NCBI GenBank assembly: GCA_963834725.1
Contig: CAWICN010000001.1
Span: 5,704,001 to 5,768,000 of the forward strand
Origin: PALSA-693 sp963834725
GTDB taxonomy: Bacteria; Actinomycetota; Acidimicrobiia; Acidimicrobiales; Palsa-688
Reading direction: 5' to 3'
Length of the DNA: 64,000 nucleotides
The notes beneath the pieces were generated by a model that saw only the letters and a list, made by a program, of their open reading frames with translations, was not told the DNA's origin and made no database searches. The position numbers were made by a program, and so were the translations under genes. Numbering within the stretch: position 1 is the first letter of the stretch; each line of letters begins with the position of its first letter. Shown piece by piece: positions 24,930-34,534 of this stretch.

Positions 24930-25461
24930 CCCGCGCCAGCCTAGCCCTGCAGGACTGGTCGAATAGTCTCGCTCTCGCCGGCACGTGAGCCAAAAACCGG
25001 TGACGACCCGCCCTTGTGCTCAAAAGCCACAATTACCTCCACTGGGACGGAGCAGCTGCTCAGGCCGGCCAGGACGCCCCCAAACGCACTCAAGGTACAA
25101 GGACGCACCCACCGAGACTCTGGCGATTATCAGGCCATTGAGCACCTCAGGTTGTGGAGCGGCCCCTGAACTCAGTGGTCCATGTTCCACTCGCCCGGGG
25201 CCACCGCGACTCCACCCATACGGGAAGATCCCGGATGGCCGGAGTGAACGTAGGGTTGATCGTTTCCTGCTAGTGTCTCCGAAATCTCTGATGATAGTCA
25301 ACTCAGCCTCTTGCCGATCCCGAAGCTATCCCGTCTTGACAATTGTCCCGACGCGGAGGGTCGATCATTACTTTTTTGATGCAGGCCAAAACCGGGCCCA
25401 TTTGGCTATCCAGGGTCGCCCGTTCTTGCCTGTCGATTGGTCGCTGAGAGAGTGATTGATC
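24930..25461. other. Gene-free divergent region
   Basis: About 530 bases between the acetamidase pair and the surface-sugar cluster. I find no gene with recognisable motifs. A TTGACA (25336-25341) runs into a perfect 10-base palindrome GACAATTGTC (25338-25347), which may be an operator or part of a promoter; no good -10 box follows. A T-rich stretch (ACTTTTTTGA) begins at 25370. Confidence 0.5.
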
Positions 25462-27342
25462 GTGAGCGTTGACACGCGTATTTCACCGGTCGTTGAGGGC
25501 AGCCTTGGCGGCGATTTGCGTCGCCGCAGGAGAATCGCAGCCTCGCTGGCTGTCGTCTTGGTTTATGTGTTGCTCGGGGTCGGATTTTTTTGGCCCGATC
25601 TGCGGTATATATCACGGAATGTCTTCAGCTCGGCCACCCTGGGCGATCCCCAACTTTCCTTATGGGAGTTAGCCTGGGTACAGCATGCCCTTCTGCACGG
25701 GCTGAACCCCTTCTTCAGTCGGGCAATCTTCGTGCCCACTGGCATGAACCTCGCTGCCAACACCTCCGCACCGCTACTGGGACTCCTGACGTTGCCTCTG
25801 GCGCCATTCCTGGGTCCAGTCGCGATACTCAACCTGATCGCGGTGGCGGCCATGCCCCTGTCGGCGATATCTGCCTTCTTCGTTCTACGCAAGTGGAAAG
25901 TGTGGCTACCGGCGGCGGCCATCGGCGGGCTCGTGTACGGCTTCGGGCCCAGTATGATCGGCCAGAATTTGGACCTTCATATCTATCTGACCTTCCTTCC
26001 CTTGCCGCCATTGATCGCCGCCACCGTGGTGTCCATTCTTCAGCGTAAAGGGAGCCCGTGGCGCCTTGGCGTCCAGCTCGGCGCGTTGATAGCGGCCCAG
26101 TATCTCATCATGCCCGAGATAGCCGCTGTAGTGGTCGTCCTTGGGGTCGTGGCGGTCGCATTCGTAGCCATTCGGCGGCTCGCGATGGTCCCGGGGCTAG
26201 CGATGCCAGTTGCCCGATCGGCTCTCATCGCTGGTGTCGTTGCGCTGTCGCTGCTGGCCTATCCAGTATGGATGCTCGTCGCTGGATCCCAGCACGTCCC
26301 GACGCCACCTCATCCCCCCTACAACCCATACAACAGAAACGACCTGCTCAACTTCGTAGCTCCTGGACCAACCCAACTTGTATCGTTCGGCATGAGGTCG
26401 CTCGGCAATCGGGTGGACCGCTACATCACTGGCGAGAACTCATATATAGGCATTCCTGTGCTGGTAGTCCTGGGCTACCTTCTGTACCGATCCTGGCGGG
26501 TCGCTCGCGTGCAGCTGAGCTTGGCGCTGCTCTTTGTGTGTGCGATTCTCACCCTGGGACCTTATCTAGTAGTGGACGGGCACCACACTCGCTTTCCTCT
26601 GCCCTTTTGGGTGATCGACCACATGCCCTTCCTCCAGAGCATTATTCCGCCGCGATTGGCATTCGGCGTGGACACTTGCCTCGCCGCTCTCATGGCCTTC
26701 AGTGTCGACGAGGTCGCCCGCCAGCGAACTTCCCTCCGACATGATGCAAGTCGGCAAGGGAGAATGCCCGCCCTGCACGAAGCTGCCCTCGCGGTCATCG
26801 TCCTGATGGTGCTTGTCGGCACTCAACTACCGCGCTGGCCATCGGCGACCGCACCAGCGGTCACCCTTCCATCCCAGATCCGCCAGGCGATTCCAGCGGG
26901 TGACCCGGTTGCCGTTACCTATCCTTATGCCACTTACTTTCGGGTTCAGTCCATGGCGTGGCAAGTCGACGCCGACTTCGACTTCCGCTTGCTCGGTGGC
27001 TACGGATTTCACCCCTGGCCCAAGGGGGCCGAACCGAACGTCTACATAAACGGCTACATAGGGTTCGATAGACCTCTCGAACCGGCGCCCATGAGCCCAG
27101 CAGGTCTACAGCGCTTGCTGGCCAACCAGGAGGGCATCCCGTTATACGGCCCCACGCCACGGTTGAGCAGCAGTCTCGTCGATGAGACCAGGACCACCCT
27201 GTCCAAGTATGGGACCAAGGTTGTCATCGTGGACCGCTCGGCTGCTGGGAGCGGACCGGTCGTGGACCTCTTCAGCATGGCCCTCGGTCCACCAACTGCA
27301 ACGGCCCAGTCATTCGTTCTGTGGGACGTCGGATCCCGTTAA
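25462..27342 (+). CDS. Polytopic membrane protein, GT-C-like
   Basis: About 626 residues with a basic N-terminus (RRRRR) and roughly ten or more hydrophobic segments up to about residue 450, followed by a soluble C-terminal domain. The first outer loop has GDPQLSLWELAW, where an acidic residue soon after helix 1 matches the pattern of GT-C lipid-linked-sugar glycosyltransferases. The similarity is general and no single family is certain. It heads a plus-strand series with sugar-nucleotide dehydrogenase, GT2 and epimerase genes, so a role in building a glycolipid or polysaccharide is likely. GTG at 25462 is preferred to TTG at 25456. Confidence 0.65.
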   Translation: MSVDTRISPVVEGSLGGDLRRRRRIAASLAVVLVYVLLGVGFFWPDLRYISRNVFSSATLGDPQLSLWELAWVQHALLHGLNPFFSRAIFVPTGMNLAANTSAPLLGLLTLPLAPFLGPVAILNLIAVAAMPLSAISAFFVLRKWKVWLPAAAIGGLVYGFGPSMIGQNLDLHIYLTFLPLPPLIAATVVSILQRKGSPWRLGVQLGALIAAQYLIMPEIAAVVVVLGVVAVAFVAIRRLAMVPGLAMPVARSALIAGVVALSLLAYPVWMLVAGSQHVPTPPHPPYNPYNRNDLLNFVAPGPTQLVSFGMRSLGNRVDRYITGENSYIGIPVLVVLGYLLYRSWRVARVQLSLALLFVCAILTLGPYLVVDGHHTRFPLPFWVIDHMPFLQSIIPPRLAFGVDTCLAALMAFSVDEVARQRTSLRHDASRQGRMPALHEAALAVIVLMVLVGTQLPRWPSATAPAVTLPSQIRQAIPAGDPVAVTYPYATYFRVQSMAWQVDADFDFRLLGGYGFHPWPKGAEPNVYINGYIGFDRPLEPAPMSPAGLQRLLANQEGIPLYGPTPRLSSSLVDETRTTLSKYGTKVVIVDRSAAGSGPVVDLFSMALGPPTATAQSFVLWDVGSR

Positions 27343-27557
27343 GGGCTCGAGGTATGGCCAGCCTGCCGATAGGGGGCCCAGCGTCGGAGCAAGGGACCGC
27401 GTCGACTGGCGCGTGCGACCCGCCGAACGAACCTCAGGGTGCCGCCCGTGCACCTGGGTGAGGGCCGAGGGTCCAGCGGCCGGCGAGACGCAAGGGCCGT
27501 CGGCCGGGCCAGCTCAGATGTCACGGGCGGTCCAGATGACTGCACTATCATCGCCGC

Positions 27558-28751
27558 ATGCCCTCCGCTTTTGAGGTCGTCGTCGTCGGCGGTTGCGGCC
27601 ACGTCGGACTACCGCTGGGCGTAGCCCTCGCCGGCAGCGGGCTCAGAGTGGTCGCATTTGACGTCGACCTCGCCGCCGTCGCAGGCGTCAAGCGCGGGGA
27701 GGTCCCGTTCGAAGAGCCCGAGTGCCGCGAGCGTCTGGCCGCAGTCTTGCGGAGCGGACATTTCGATGCGACCTCGGATCCGGTTGTCGTGGCCGATGCG
27801 GAATATGTCATCGTCGTCATCGGTACGCCGGTGGACGAGCACCTCAACCCGGATATCCCTGCCGTTCCGAAGGCGCTCGGCGAGCTCATGCCGTACTTGC
27901 ATGCCGGCCAGATCGTGGTCCTTCGGAGCACCATCTATCCTGGCGTCACCCGCATGGTCGAGGAGTTGATTGCCGGCGAAGGGCTGGATGTCGAGGTGGC
28001 CTTCTGCCCTGAACGCATCGCCGAGGGTCGGGCTTTCGAGGAACTTCACGCCTTACCGCAGATCGTCTCCGCCCGGCAGCCCGCTGCGCTCGCCAAGGCC
28101 CGGAAGTTGTTTGAGCGTCTGACTCCCACGGTTGTGGAAACGACCCCGGAGGAAGCAGAACTGGCGAAGCTCTTTACCAACAGCTGGCGTTATATCAAGT
28201 TTGCCGCGGTAAACCAGTTCTACATGATTGCCAACGATTTTGGAGTCGACTTCGACAGGGTTCGTCAAGCCATCACATTCGAGTATCCGCGGGCAGCCGA
28301 TCTGCCTGGAGCGGGCTTTGCCGCCGGACCCTGCTTGCTCAAAGACACCATGCAGCTGGCGGCATTCAATAACAACAACTTTGTCCTCGGGCATGCCAGC
28401 ATGCTCGTCAACGAAGGGCTGCCCATGTATCTCGTCGCCCAACTAGAGAAGCAGTATGAGTTGCGGACGATGACCGTCGGCATCCTCGGCATGGCCTTCA
28501 AGGCTGACAGCGACGACATCCGCTCGAGTCTTTCATACAAATTGAAGCGCCTGCTTCGATACAAAGCCAGGACTGTCCTCTGTCACGATCCGCACGTAAA
28601 GCACGACAACGATTTGCGGCCATTGGCGGACGTCATCCAAAGGTCCAACCTTATGATCATCGGCGCCCCTCATAAGGAGTACCGAACCTTGAGTACAGAG
28701 AAACCTGTTGTCGATGTCTGGAATCTGCTCGGAAAAGGAGTACGGGTGTGA
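27558..28751 (+). CDS. Nucleotide-sugar dehydrogenase (UDP-Glc/GDP-Man DH family)
   Basis: This 397-residue NAD-dependent enzyme oxidises the C6 alcohol of a nucleotide sugar to a uronate in two steps. The cofactor motif is GGCGHVGLPLG near the start, and the catalytic cysteine is Cys259 in GPCLLKD. The C-terminal domain contains MAFKADSDDIRSS, typical of the family's sugar-binding part. It overlaps the following glycosyltransferase start by four bases (GTGA), showing a coupled operon. Product is probably a UDP- or GDP-uronic acid for a surface polysaccharide. Confidence 0.92.
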   Translation: MPSAFEVVVVGGCGHVGLPLGVALAGSGLRVVAFDVDLAAVAGVKRGEVPFEEPECRERLAAVLRSGHFDATSDPVVVADAEYVIVVIGTPVDEHLNPDIPAVPKALGELMPYLHAGQIVVLRSTIYPGVTRMVEELIAGEGLDVEVAFCPERIAEGRAFEELHALPQIVSARQPAALAKARKLFERLTPTVVETTPEEAELAKLFTNSWRYIKFAAVNQFYMIANDFGVDFDRVRQAITFEYPRAADLPGAGFAAGPCLLKDTMQLAAFNNNNFVLGHASMLVNEGLPMYLVAQLEKQYELRTMTVGILGMAFKADSDDIRSSLSYKLKRLLRYKARTVLCHDPHVKHDNDLRPLADVIQRSNLMIIGAPHKEYRTLSTEKPVVDVWNLLGKGVRV

Positions 28752-29500
28752 GCCCCAGGGTGTCGGTGATCATTCCCGTCTACAACGAGGGCGAGGCCAT
28801 CGTCGGCTGTCTCGATCGGGTGTTCGAGTCGGTGGATTTGGACGTGGAGGTGGTGGTGGTCTACGACGAGCCGGATGACACCACCCGGCCCTATATCGAA
28901 AAGTACGCGGTCAAGGAGCCGCGGGTCGTACCCCGGCAAAACACCCTGGGACGTGGTCCGGCCAATGCCATCAGAAGCGGGATCGAGGGGTCCCAGGCGC
29001 CAGTCATCGTGGTGACTATGGCCGACGGCTGCGATGATGCCGGCCAGATCGGCCCGCTCGCCCGTCTTGTTGAGCGGGGTGTGGTGATCGCGGCGGCCAG
29101 CCGCTATGCCCGTACGGGCCAGCACGTCGGCGGACCAGTGATCAAGCGACTGATGTCCAAGGTGGCAGGTTTGTCATTGTTTCACCTGGCTCGAGTCGGT
29201 ACCCGCGATGCCACCAACTCATTCAAGGCCTACTCGACCGAGTTCGTGCGCCGCGTGGGCATCGAGAGCAATCAAGGCTTTGAGCTCGGTATCGAACTGG
29301 TGGCGAAAGCTCGCCGGCATCGGCTCCCGGTGGCTGAGCTGCCAACCATCTGGCTCAACCGGTCCTTCGGGGCGTCCAATTTCAAGCTGGTATTGTGGCT
29401 GCCCCGATACCTTCACTGGTATCTGTACGCCTTCGGGCCCCCCCAGCCGCTCCCAGATTTTTCACCCCGTCCCATTCCACTTCCGCTGGGGAAATTCTGA
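28748..29500 (+). CDS. Family 2 glycosyltransferase
   Basis: This 250-residue protein is a GT-A-fold family 2 transferase. It starts with VSVIIPVYNEGEAIVGCLDR, then VVVVYDEPDDTT in the nucleotide-binding region and TMADGCDDAGQ, which may hold the metal-binding acidic pair. There is no obvious membrane helix. It is shaped like polyprenyl-phosphate sugar transferases (DPM1/DesVII-like). It overlaps the dehydrogenase before it and touches the epimerase after it, so all three are one operon. Confidence 0.88.
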   Translation: MSPRVSVIIPVYNEGEAIVGCLDRVFESVDLDVEVVVVYDEPDDTTRPYIEKYAVKEPRVVPRQNTLGRGPANAIRSGIEGSQAPVIVVTMADGCDDAGQIGPLARLVERGVVIAAASRYARTGQHVGGPVIKRLMSKVAGLSLFHLARVGTRDATNSFKAYSTEFVRRVGIESNQGFELGIELVAKARRHRLPVAELPTIWLNRSFGASNFKLVLWLPRYLHWYLYAFGPPQPLPDFSPRPIPLPLGKF

Positions 29501-30526
29501 GTGTCGCGCGTCCTGGTGAGCGGCTCTGCGGGTTTCATCGGCGGCTATGTGGTGGAGGAGTTGTTGCGGCGAGGCCACGAAGTCGTCGGCGTCGATAACT
29601 ACTCGAAATATGGGCCCAGCCCCAAGAGCTACGACGCCAATCCCGCGTACCGCTTCGTGCAAGGCGATTGCCGCGACGTGGACCTTATGGTCGAGCTGCT
29701 CGACGGCTGTGACCACTTCATCGCCGGCGCCGCCCTCATCGGGGGAATCACGTACTTCCATACCTACCAGTACGACCTCCTGGCAACCAATGAACGCATC
29801 ATGGCTTCGTCCTGCGACGCGGCCATACAGGCCCGCGAGACCGGGTGTCTCCAGAAGGTGACCTACATCAGCTCCTCGATGGTCTTTGAGTCGACAACCG
29901 AGTGGCCGAGCTTCGAGGGCCAGGAGCGACAGGTCCCCCCGCCGCTCTCATCGTACGGCTTCCAGAAGCTGGCCGTGGAGTACTTCGCCAGGGCGGCCTA
30001 CGAGCAGTACGGCCTCCCGTACACCATCGTCAGACCGTTCAACTGTGTCGGCATTGGCGAGAGCCAGGCCCTGGGGCAGGTCGAAGTTCAGTCCGGGAAT
30101 CTGAAGCTGGCAATGAGCCACGTTGTACCAGACCTGGTCCAGAAGGTGGTCAAGGGCCAGGACCCGCTGCGGATCCTTGGGACCGGAGAGCAGGTCCGGC
30201 ACTACACTTATGGAGGCGACCTCGCCCGGGGAATTGCCATCGCCATGGAACATCCGGCGGCCCGTAACGAGGACTTCAATCTGTCGACCACCCAGTCGAC
30301 CACGGTTCTCGATCTCGCCGAACTCATCTGGCGGAAGATCCGTGGCGAGCGCGAACCGTTTCGCTGGACAAGCGAACCGGCCTTCGAGCACGATGTCCAG
30401 AGGCGAGTGCCGTCCGTTGACAAGGCAGCTGAAGTACTTGGATTCCGGGCTACGACGACGCTGGACGAGATGCTCGACGAGGTCATCCCATGGGTGACCA
30501 AGGCGGTCGAGGAGGGACGAATCTGA
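29501..30526 (+). CDS. NDP-sugar epimerase/dehydratase (extended SDR)
   Basis: This 341-residue extended short-chain dehydrogenase modifies a nucleotide sugar. The NAD motif is SGSAGFIGGYV and the catalytic pair is Tyr152 and Lys156 in YGFQK, with Ser in TYISSSMVFES. The GTG start directly abuts the stop of the GT2 gene. Members of this group act as UDP-glucose 4-epimerases or dTDP-glucose 4,6-dehydratases; I cannot separate these. It closes the surface-sugar operon, with a strong hairpin just after its stop. Confidence 0.9.
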   Translation: MSRVLVSGSAGFIGGYVVEELLRRGHEVVGVDNYSKYGPSPKSYDANPAYRFVQGDCRDVDLMVELLDGCDHFIAGAALIGGITYFHTYQYDLLATNERIMASSCDAAIQARETGCLQKVTYISSSMVFESTTEWPSFEGQERQVPPPLSSYGFQKLAVEYFARAAYEQYGLPYTIVRPFNCVGIGESQALGQVEVQSGNLKLAMSHVVPDLVQKVVKGQDPLRILGTGEQVRHYTYGGDLARGIAIAMEHPAARNEDFNLSTTQSTTVLDLAELIWRKIRGEREPFRWTSEPAFEHDVQRRVPSVDKAAEVLGFRATTTLDEMLDEVIPWVTKAVEEGRI

Positions 30527-30540
30527 CCACTGGGGGCCCT

Positions 30541-30562
30541 CCGCCCCGCCGGGTCGGGGCGG
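30541..30562. terminator. GC-rich hairpin between convergent genes
   Basis: CCGCCCCG (30541-30548) and CGGGGCGG (30555-30562) form a perfect 8-base stem with a 6-base loop, placed between the stops of two convergent genes 40 bases apart. It probably terminates both, though neither side has a U-tract. Confidence 0.6.
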
Positions 30563-30565
30563 GGA

Positions 30566-31801
30566 TCAGAAGTCGAGTTCTCCTTTCAAGAGCCTGGAGG
30601 CAATGGTCTGTCGGAGAATCTCACCGCTCCCGTCGGCGAGTTGCAGGACTCTCGCCAGATGCCAGATGCGGTACAGGTTCAGCTCGTTGGTCAGGCCCAT
30701 GCCACCGCACACCTGCATGGCCCGGTCGGCGACTCTGAGCATGGTCTCGCAGCAGAATGCCTTGGTCATGGCCAATTCTCGAATCGCGACCTCGCCCCGG
30801 TCGAGCCTGGCTGCCAGGTCAAGTGCGGCGTGCCGGGCGGCGTAGATCTCCATAGCCGAGTCAGCCAGCTTGAATGACACGCCCTGATGCTCGGCGATCG
30901 GCTTCCCAAAGGTAATTCGTGATTGGGCGTATTCTGTGGCCCGCCGCAGAGCCCACTGCGAAAAGCCCAGGGCCCTCCCTGAGTTGTAGACCCGGCCCAG
31001 ACTTACCCCCCCGATCGCCAGTTTGAAGGCCTGACCTTCGGTTCCGACCAGGTGATCGGCCGGTATCCGGACATCGCGAAAGGAAAGGATGGCCTCGTCG
31101 CCACCGACGTCTCCGAGAATCTTGATAACGGAATCGACGGAGACTCCAGGCGTGTCCATAGGGACCAGGAAGCAGCTGATACCGCCTCGCCGTTCTCGAG
31201 CCAAATTGGAGTCCGTGATAGCGAACAGGTAGCAGAAGGTGGCGTGAGGACCATTGCTGGTCCATTGCTTGGTTCCGTTGATGACCCACTCTGCGCCGTC
31301 CCGGTACGCGTTCGTCCTCATCATCCAGGCATCTGACCCAGCGTCAGGTTCGGACATGCCGAAACACAGTCCAGCGCGGCCGGACATGATGTTGTCGAGA
31401 ACCCGCTCTCTCAGGGTTGGCGTGAAATGGGAGCAAAGGAAGCTCGGGCCGAACGCCCAGTGGGCGATCGTTTCGTACGGCAGCCTTCGCCCCGGACCGT
31501 ACTTCTTGTAGAGAAACTCGTAGGCCAATAACTGCGCCGTTCGGCCCAGTCCGCCGCCGCCCACGTCGGTCGGGCAGAACATCGCAAAGTAACCGACCTT
31601 GGCCGATTCCATCCGGGTCTGGTGGATGAGGTCCACCACGGCCGGGCTGTATCCGCCTCGCTCGTCGTAAAGCCCGCCTCGCTCGTCTCCGAGCAGGCCG
31701 GCGTTCTCGTCTTCCAACGGGATGACGACGTTGTCTACGAATCTACCCAGGCCTGCGGTCAACTCGTCGATGTCTACGGGAATGTCGGTCGTCGTTGACA
31801 C
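30566..31801 (-). CDS. Acyl-CoA dehydrogenase
   Basis: This 411-residue acyl-CoA dehydrogenase is complete. It has GMSEPDAGSDAW for the flavin and substrate region, the helix with SRITFGKPIAEHQGVSF, and MQVCGGMGLTNELNLYRIWH near the end. It starts with GTG at 31801. The gene follows a small cyclic-nucleotide-binding-domain gene by 27 bases on the same strand, which suggests co-expression. The physiological acyl-CoA is unknown. Confidence 0.92.
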   Translation of the reverse strand: MSTTTDIPVDIDELTAGLGRFVDNVVIPLEDENAGLLGDERGGLYDERGGYSPAVVDLIHQTRMESAKVGYFAMFCPTDVGGGGLGRTAQLLAYEFLYKKYGPGRRLPYETIAHWAFGPSFLCSHFTPTLRERVLDNIMSGRAGLCFGMSEPDAGSDAWMMRTNAYRDGAEWVINGTKQWTSNGPHATFCYLFAITDSNLARERRGGISCFLVPMDTPGVSVDSVIKILGDVGGDEAILSFRDVRIPADHLVGTEGQAFKLAIGGVSLGRVYNSGRALGFSQWALRRATEYAQSRITFGKPIAEHQGVSFKLADSAMEIYAARHAALDLAARLDRGEVAIRELAMTKAFCCETMLRVADRAMQVCGGMGLTNELNLYRIWHLARVLQLADGSGEILRQTIASRLLKGELDF

Positions 31802-31828
31802 AAATGGGACTCCCTTCTAACGAGGCGT

Positions 31829-32308
31829 TCAGGCGCCGTGGTCCGGATCCCGCATTGAGTTGGGGGGGAGTACCCGGATCTGCCGTTCCGTCAGCCGTTT
31901 GAATATTTCCTGAACCATGTCCATCTCCGGCGCATCGCCGTATTGGTCCTGCAAGTCGACGAGATAAGTCGTAACGAGGTTGAGCCGCTCGGCCAAACCG
32001 ACAGCGACCAGATGGGTCACCGCGGGATCGGCCAGAAATTCTTCGCCGTTTGCGGCGTAGCGAAGCCGGCTCGGCTCACTGGCTTCGACGGACGCAGTCG
32101 CTGCCGTGCCGAGCAGCACGGCCATTTCGCCGATCATAGCCCCGGGCTGGTCTATCCAGTCGACAACGGTCGTGCCCCTGAGCACGCGGAGTTCACCAGA
32201 GACGAGAATCCAAATCGCCCCGGTTCGCTCACCCTCACGCAGAATTTCATGACCGGAATCGACGTCGACTTCCGGCAAGTGGGACGAGAGTTGGAGCAGA
32301 TCAACCAT
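31829..32308 (-). CDS. Stand-alone cyclic-nucleotide-binding-domain protein
   Basis: About 159 residues. Residues 15-110 fit the cyclic-nucleotide-binding (Crp/Fnr sensor) beta-barrel: HEILREGERTGAIWILVSGE then PGAMIGEMAVLLGTAATAS. The conserved GE of the phosphate-binding cassette is kept, but the Arg that contacts the cyclic phosphate is absent (TAATAS where RSAT or similar is usual), so nucleotide binding is doubtful. There is no DNA-binding helix-turn-helix. I chose ATG 32308 over TTG 32314 because GTAGGG sits at good distance. It precedes the acyl-CoA dehydrogenase in one transcript, so it may be a regulatory partner. Confidence 0.75.
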   Translation of the reverse strand: MVDLLQLSSHLPEVDVDSGHEILREGERTGAIWILVSGELRVLRGTTVVDWIDQPGAMIGEMAVLLGTAATASVEASEPSRLRYAANGEEFLADPAVTHLVAVGLAERLNLVTTYLVDLQDQYGDAPEMDMVQEIFKRLTERQIRVLPPNSMRDPDHGA

Positions 32309-32400
32309 GCTCAAACCCTACTAGCCCCCACTTTCTCAAACGTTCGAAACGTGGATCACTCCAGTGCGCCGGAGATCAGGACGCATGATCCGATCCCGAA

Positions 32401-33180
32401 TTAGAAGATGTAATAGCCGCCGTCGATGGTGATGACGTCGCCGGTGTGGTAGCTGCTGGCCGGGCTGGCGAGGTAGGCCGCGACCGCCGAGAAGTCGTCT
32501 CCCTGCCCCCACCGCCGGGCCGGCGTCCGGGGCATGTTCCGCTCGATGAACTTGTCCCAGTGCAGCGCCCCCGACGCCAGCTCGGTGTCGATCCACCCCG
32601 GGACGATGGCGTTGGACCGCACCTTGTAGCGGGCGTACTCGACCGCGATCCCACGGGACATGGCGATGATCGCCGCCTTGGAGCCACCGTAGTGCTGGCC
32701 GCGGGGCTGGCCGAAGAAGGCTGAGCCGGAGCTGGTAAACACCAGGGACCCGCCGGTCTCGTCCCCCGCGCCCCAGCGGGCGACCCAGTGCCGGACGGCC
32801 TCCTGGGCCGTGTAGAACGCCCCGTCCAGGTTGACCCGGAGCACTCGGCGCCACTCGTCGACTGTCATCTCGACGAAGCTCGACGCTCGCCCGCCCACCC
32901 CGGCGTTGACGAAGCACGAATCGACCCGTCCGAGCTCAGCGATCGTCTCGACCATCGCCGCCTGAACGGCGTCGTGGTCGCCGACGTCACAGACCACCGC
33001 ATGGACTCGGCCGCCGTGACGGGCCAGCTGCTCGGAGGCTGCCTCGTTCTTGTCCGGGTTGGTGCCCCAGATGGCAACGGCCGCCCCGCACTGGGCCAGG
33101 CCTTCGGCGTACCCGAGGCCGATGCCGCTGTTGCCGCCGGTGACCAGCCCGGCGTGACCGCTCAGATCGAACAATTGCAC
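32401..33180 (-). CDS. Short-chain dehydrogenase/reductase
   Basis: This 259-residue classical short-chain dehydrogenase has GGNSGIGLGYAEGLA for the cofactor, a strand ending AIWGTNPDKNE, the Ser in FTSSGSAFFG and catalytic YGGSK. It starts with GTG at 33180, divergent from the zinc alcohol dehydrogenase at 33266, with only 85 bases between. The two may share a control region and a pathway. Substrate unknown. Confidence 0.88.
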   Translation of the reverse strand: MQLFDLSGHAGLVTGGNSGIGLGYAEGLAQCGAAVAIWGTNPDKNEAASEQLARHGGRVHAVVCDVGDHDAVQAAMVETIAELGRVDSCFVNAGVGGRASSFVEMTVDEWRRVLRVNLDGAFYTAQEAVRHWVARWGAGDETGGSLVFTSSGSAFFGQPRGQHYGGSKAAIIAMSRGIAVEYARYKVRSNAIVPGWIDTELASGALHWDKFIERNMPRTPARRWGQGDDFSAVAAYLASPASSYHTGDVITIDGGYYIF

Positions 33181-33265
33181 GCCGGCACCCTAGCCAGTCC
33201 ATCGCCACCGCTAAGATCGGCCGCACGGCCGCAACGGATGATCTGCTACGAAGGGGGAGAACGAC

Positions 33266-34387
33266 ATGAGAACACGCGGTGCTGTCATCACCAAGGCGCC
33301 GGGCACCTACGAGGTCATCGACATCGAGCTAGACGAGCCCCGGCAGGGCGAGTTGATGGTCAAGATGGCGGCCTCGGGTCTGTGCCATTCGGATGACCAC
33401 GTCGCCACCGGGGACCTTCCGGTCGGGATCTACCCCATGTGCGGAGGTCACGAGGGCGCCGGGGTGGTGGAGAAACTGGGGCCGAACACCGTCGGATTCG
33501 AGGTGGGCGACCACGTCATCTTCTCCTTCCTGCCCGGCTGCGGCCGGTGCCGGTGGTGCGCCTCGGGCATGCAGAACCTCTGCGACCTCGGCGCCGGTGT
33601 GCTGAGCGGAAGCCGCCCCGAGGATCCGACCAGCTTCCGGATGCACACCGTCGGCGGCGATCCCATCGGGCAGGGGGCCGGTATCTCTACCTTCGCGGAG
33701 CACACGACGGTGAGCGTGGCGTCCGCGGTCAAAATCGAAAAGGATCTGCCGCTGGACAAAATGTGCCTGCTCGGCTGCGGGGTGGGCACCGGATGGGGCT
33801 CGGCGGTCAACTCGGCCCAGGTCGGGCCGGGTGACACCGTCATCGTCATGGGCGTCGGTGGGGTAGGCATCAACGCGGTGCAGGGGGCGGCCCACGCCGG
33901 CGCCTCCAATGTCATCGCGGTGGACCCGGTGGAGCTCAAGCGGGAGAAGGCCCTCCAGCTCGGCGCCACCCACGCCTTCGCCGACATCGCCGAGGCCGAC
34001 GAGTTCGCCAAGAGCGTGACCAACGGTCAGGGGGCCGATTCGGCCATCGTGACCGTGGGGGTGACCAAGGGCGAGCACGTGGGTCAGGCCTTCGCGGCCA
34101 TCCGCAAGGCCGGCACGGTGGTGGTCACCGGTATCGGCAAGTTCTCCGAGGTCGGCATCCCGGTCGCGCTCAGCGAGCTGACCCTGTACCAGAAGCGGAT
34201 CCAGGGCGCCCTGTTCGGGGCGTCCAACCCCAGCTCCGATATCCTGCGCCAGGCCCAGATGTACCGGGACGGCAAGATCAAGCTGGACGAGCTGATCACC
34301 ACCACCTACACCCTCGACCAGATCGCCCAGGGCTACGAGGACATGCACGCCGGCAAAAACATCCGCGGCGTCATCATTTTCGACTGA
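33266..34387 (+). CDS. Zinc-dependent alcohol dehydrogenase, NDMA-type
   Basis: This 373-residue medium-chain dehydrogenase has GLCHSDDHVATGDLP and GGHEGAGVV for catalytic zinc and the structural-zinc loop GCGRCRWCASGMQNLC. The Rossmann motif is MGVGGVGINAVQG. The GDLPVGIYPMCGGHEGAG arrangement is typical of actinobacterial NDMA-dependent dehydrogenases, which keep a tightly bound NAD and pass electrons to a dedicated carrier, often mycofactocin. No mycofactocin genes lie in this window. An AAGGGGGAG ribosome site precedes ATG. It is a second, distant relative of the protein at 404-1480. Confidence 0.9.
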   Translation: MRTRGAVITKAPGTYEVIDIELDEPRQGELMVKMAASGLCHSDDHVATGDLPVGIYPMCGGHEGAGVVEKLGPNTVGFEVGDHVIFSFLPGCGRCRWCASGMQNLCDLGAGVLSGSRPEDPTSFRMHTVGGDPIGQGAGISTFAEHTTVSVASAVKIEKDLPLDKMCLLGCGVGTGWGSAVNSAQVGPGDTVIVMGVGGVGINAVQGAAHAGASNVIAVDPVELKREKALQLGATHAFADIAEADEFAKSVTNGQGADSAIVTVGVTKGEHVGQAFAAIRKAGTVVVTGIGKFSEVGIPVALSELTLYQKRIQGALFGASNPSSDILRQAQMYRDGKIKLDELITTTYTLDQIAQGYEDMHAGKNIRGVIIFD

Positions 34388-34534
34388 CGCTCCTTCGCTG
34401 CGGCGGTGGTCTCGATCGGTTTGCGGCCTCATCTGCCGGTCGGAACGATTTGAGGAACTGGATGAGCCCCGAGCAGTAGGGGGTTTGGTCGTGCCCCGGG
34501 ATCGAAGTTTTCCAGTGAGTTGGGCCGCGTTCCG

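Noticed and set aside
25336..25341. TTGACA as -35 box of the surface-sugar operon
   Set aside because: No acceptable -10 hexamer at 16-19 bases; kept only as part of a palindrome note.
33329..34432. 367-codon minus-strand frame, Asp/His/Gly-rich
   Set aside because: Exact antisense of the zinc alcohol dehydrogenase; typical GC-rich shadow frame.
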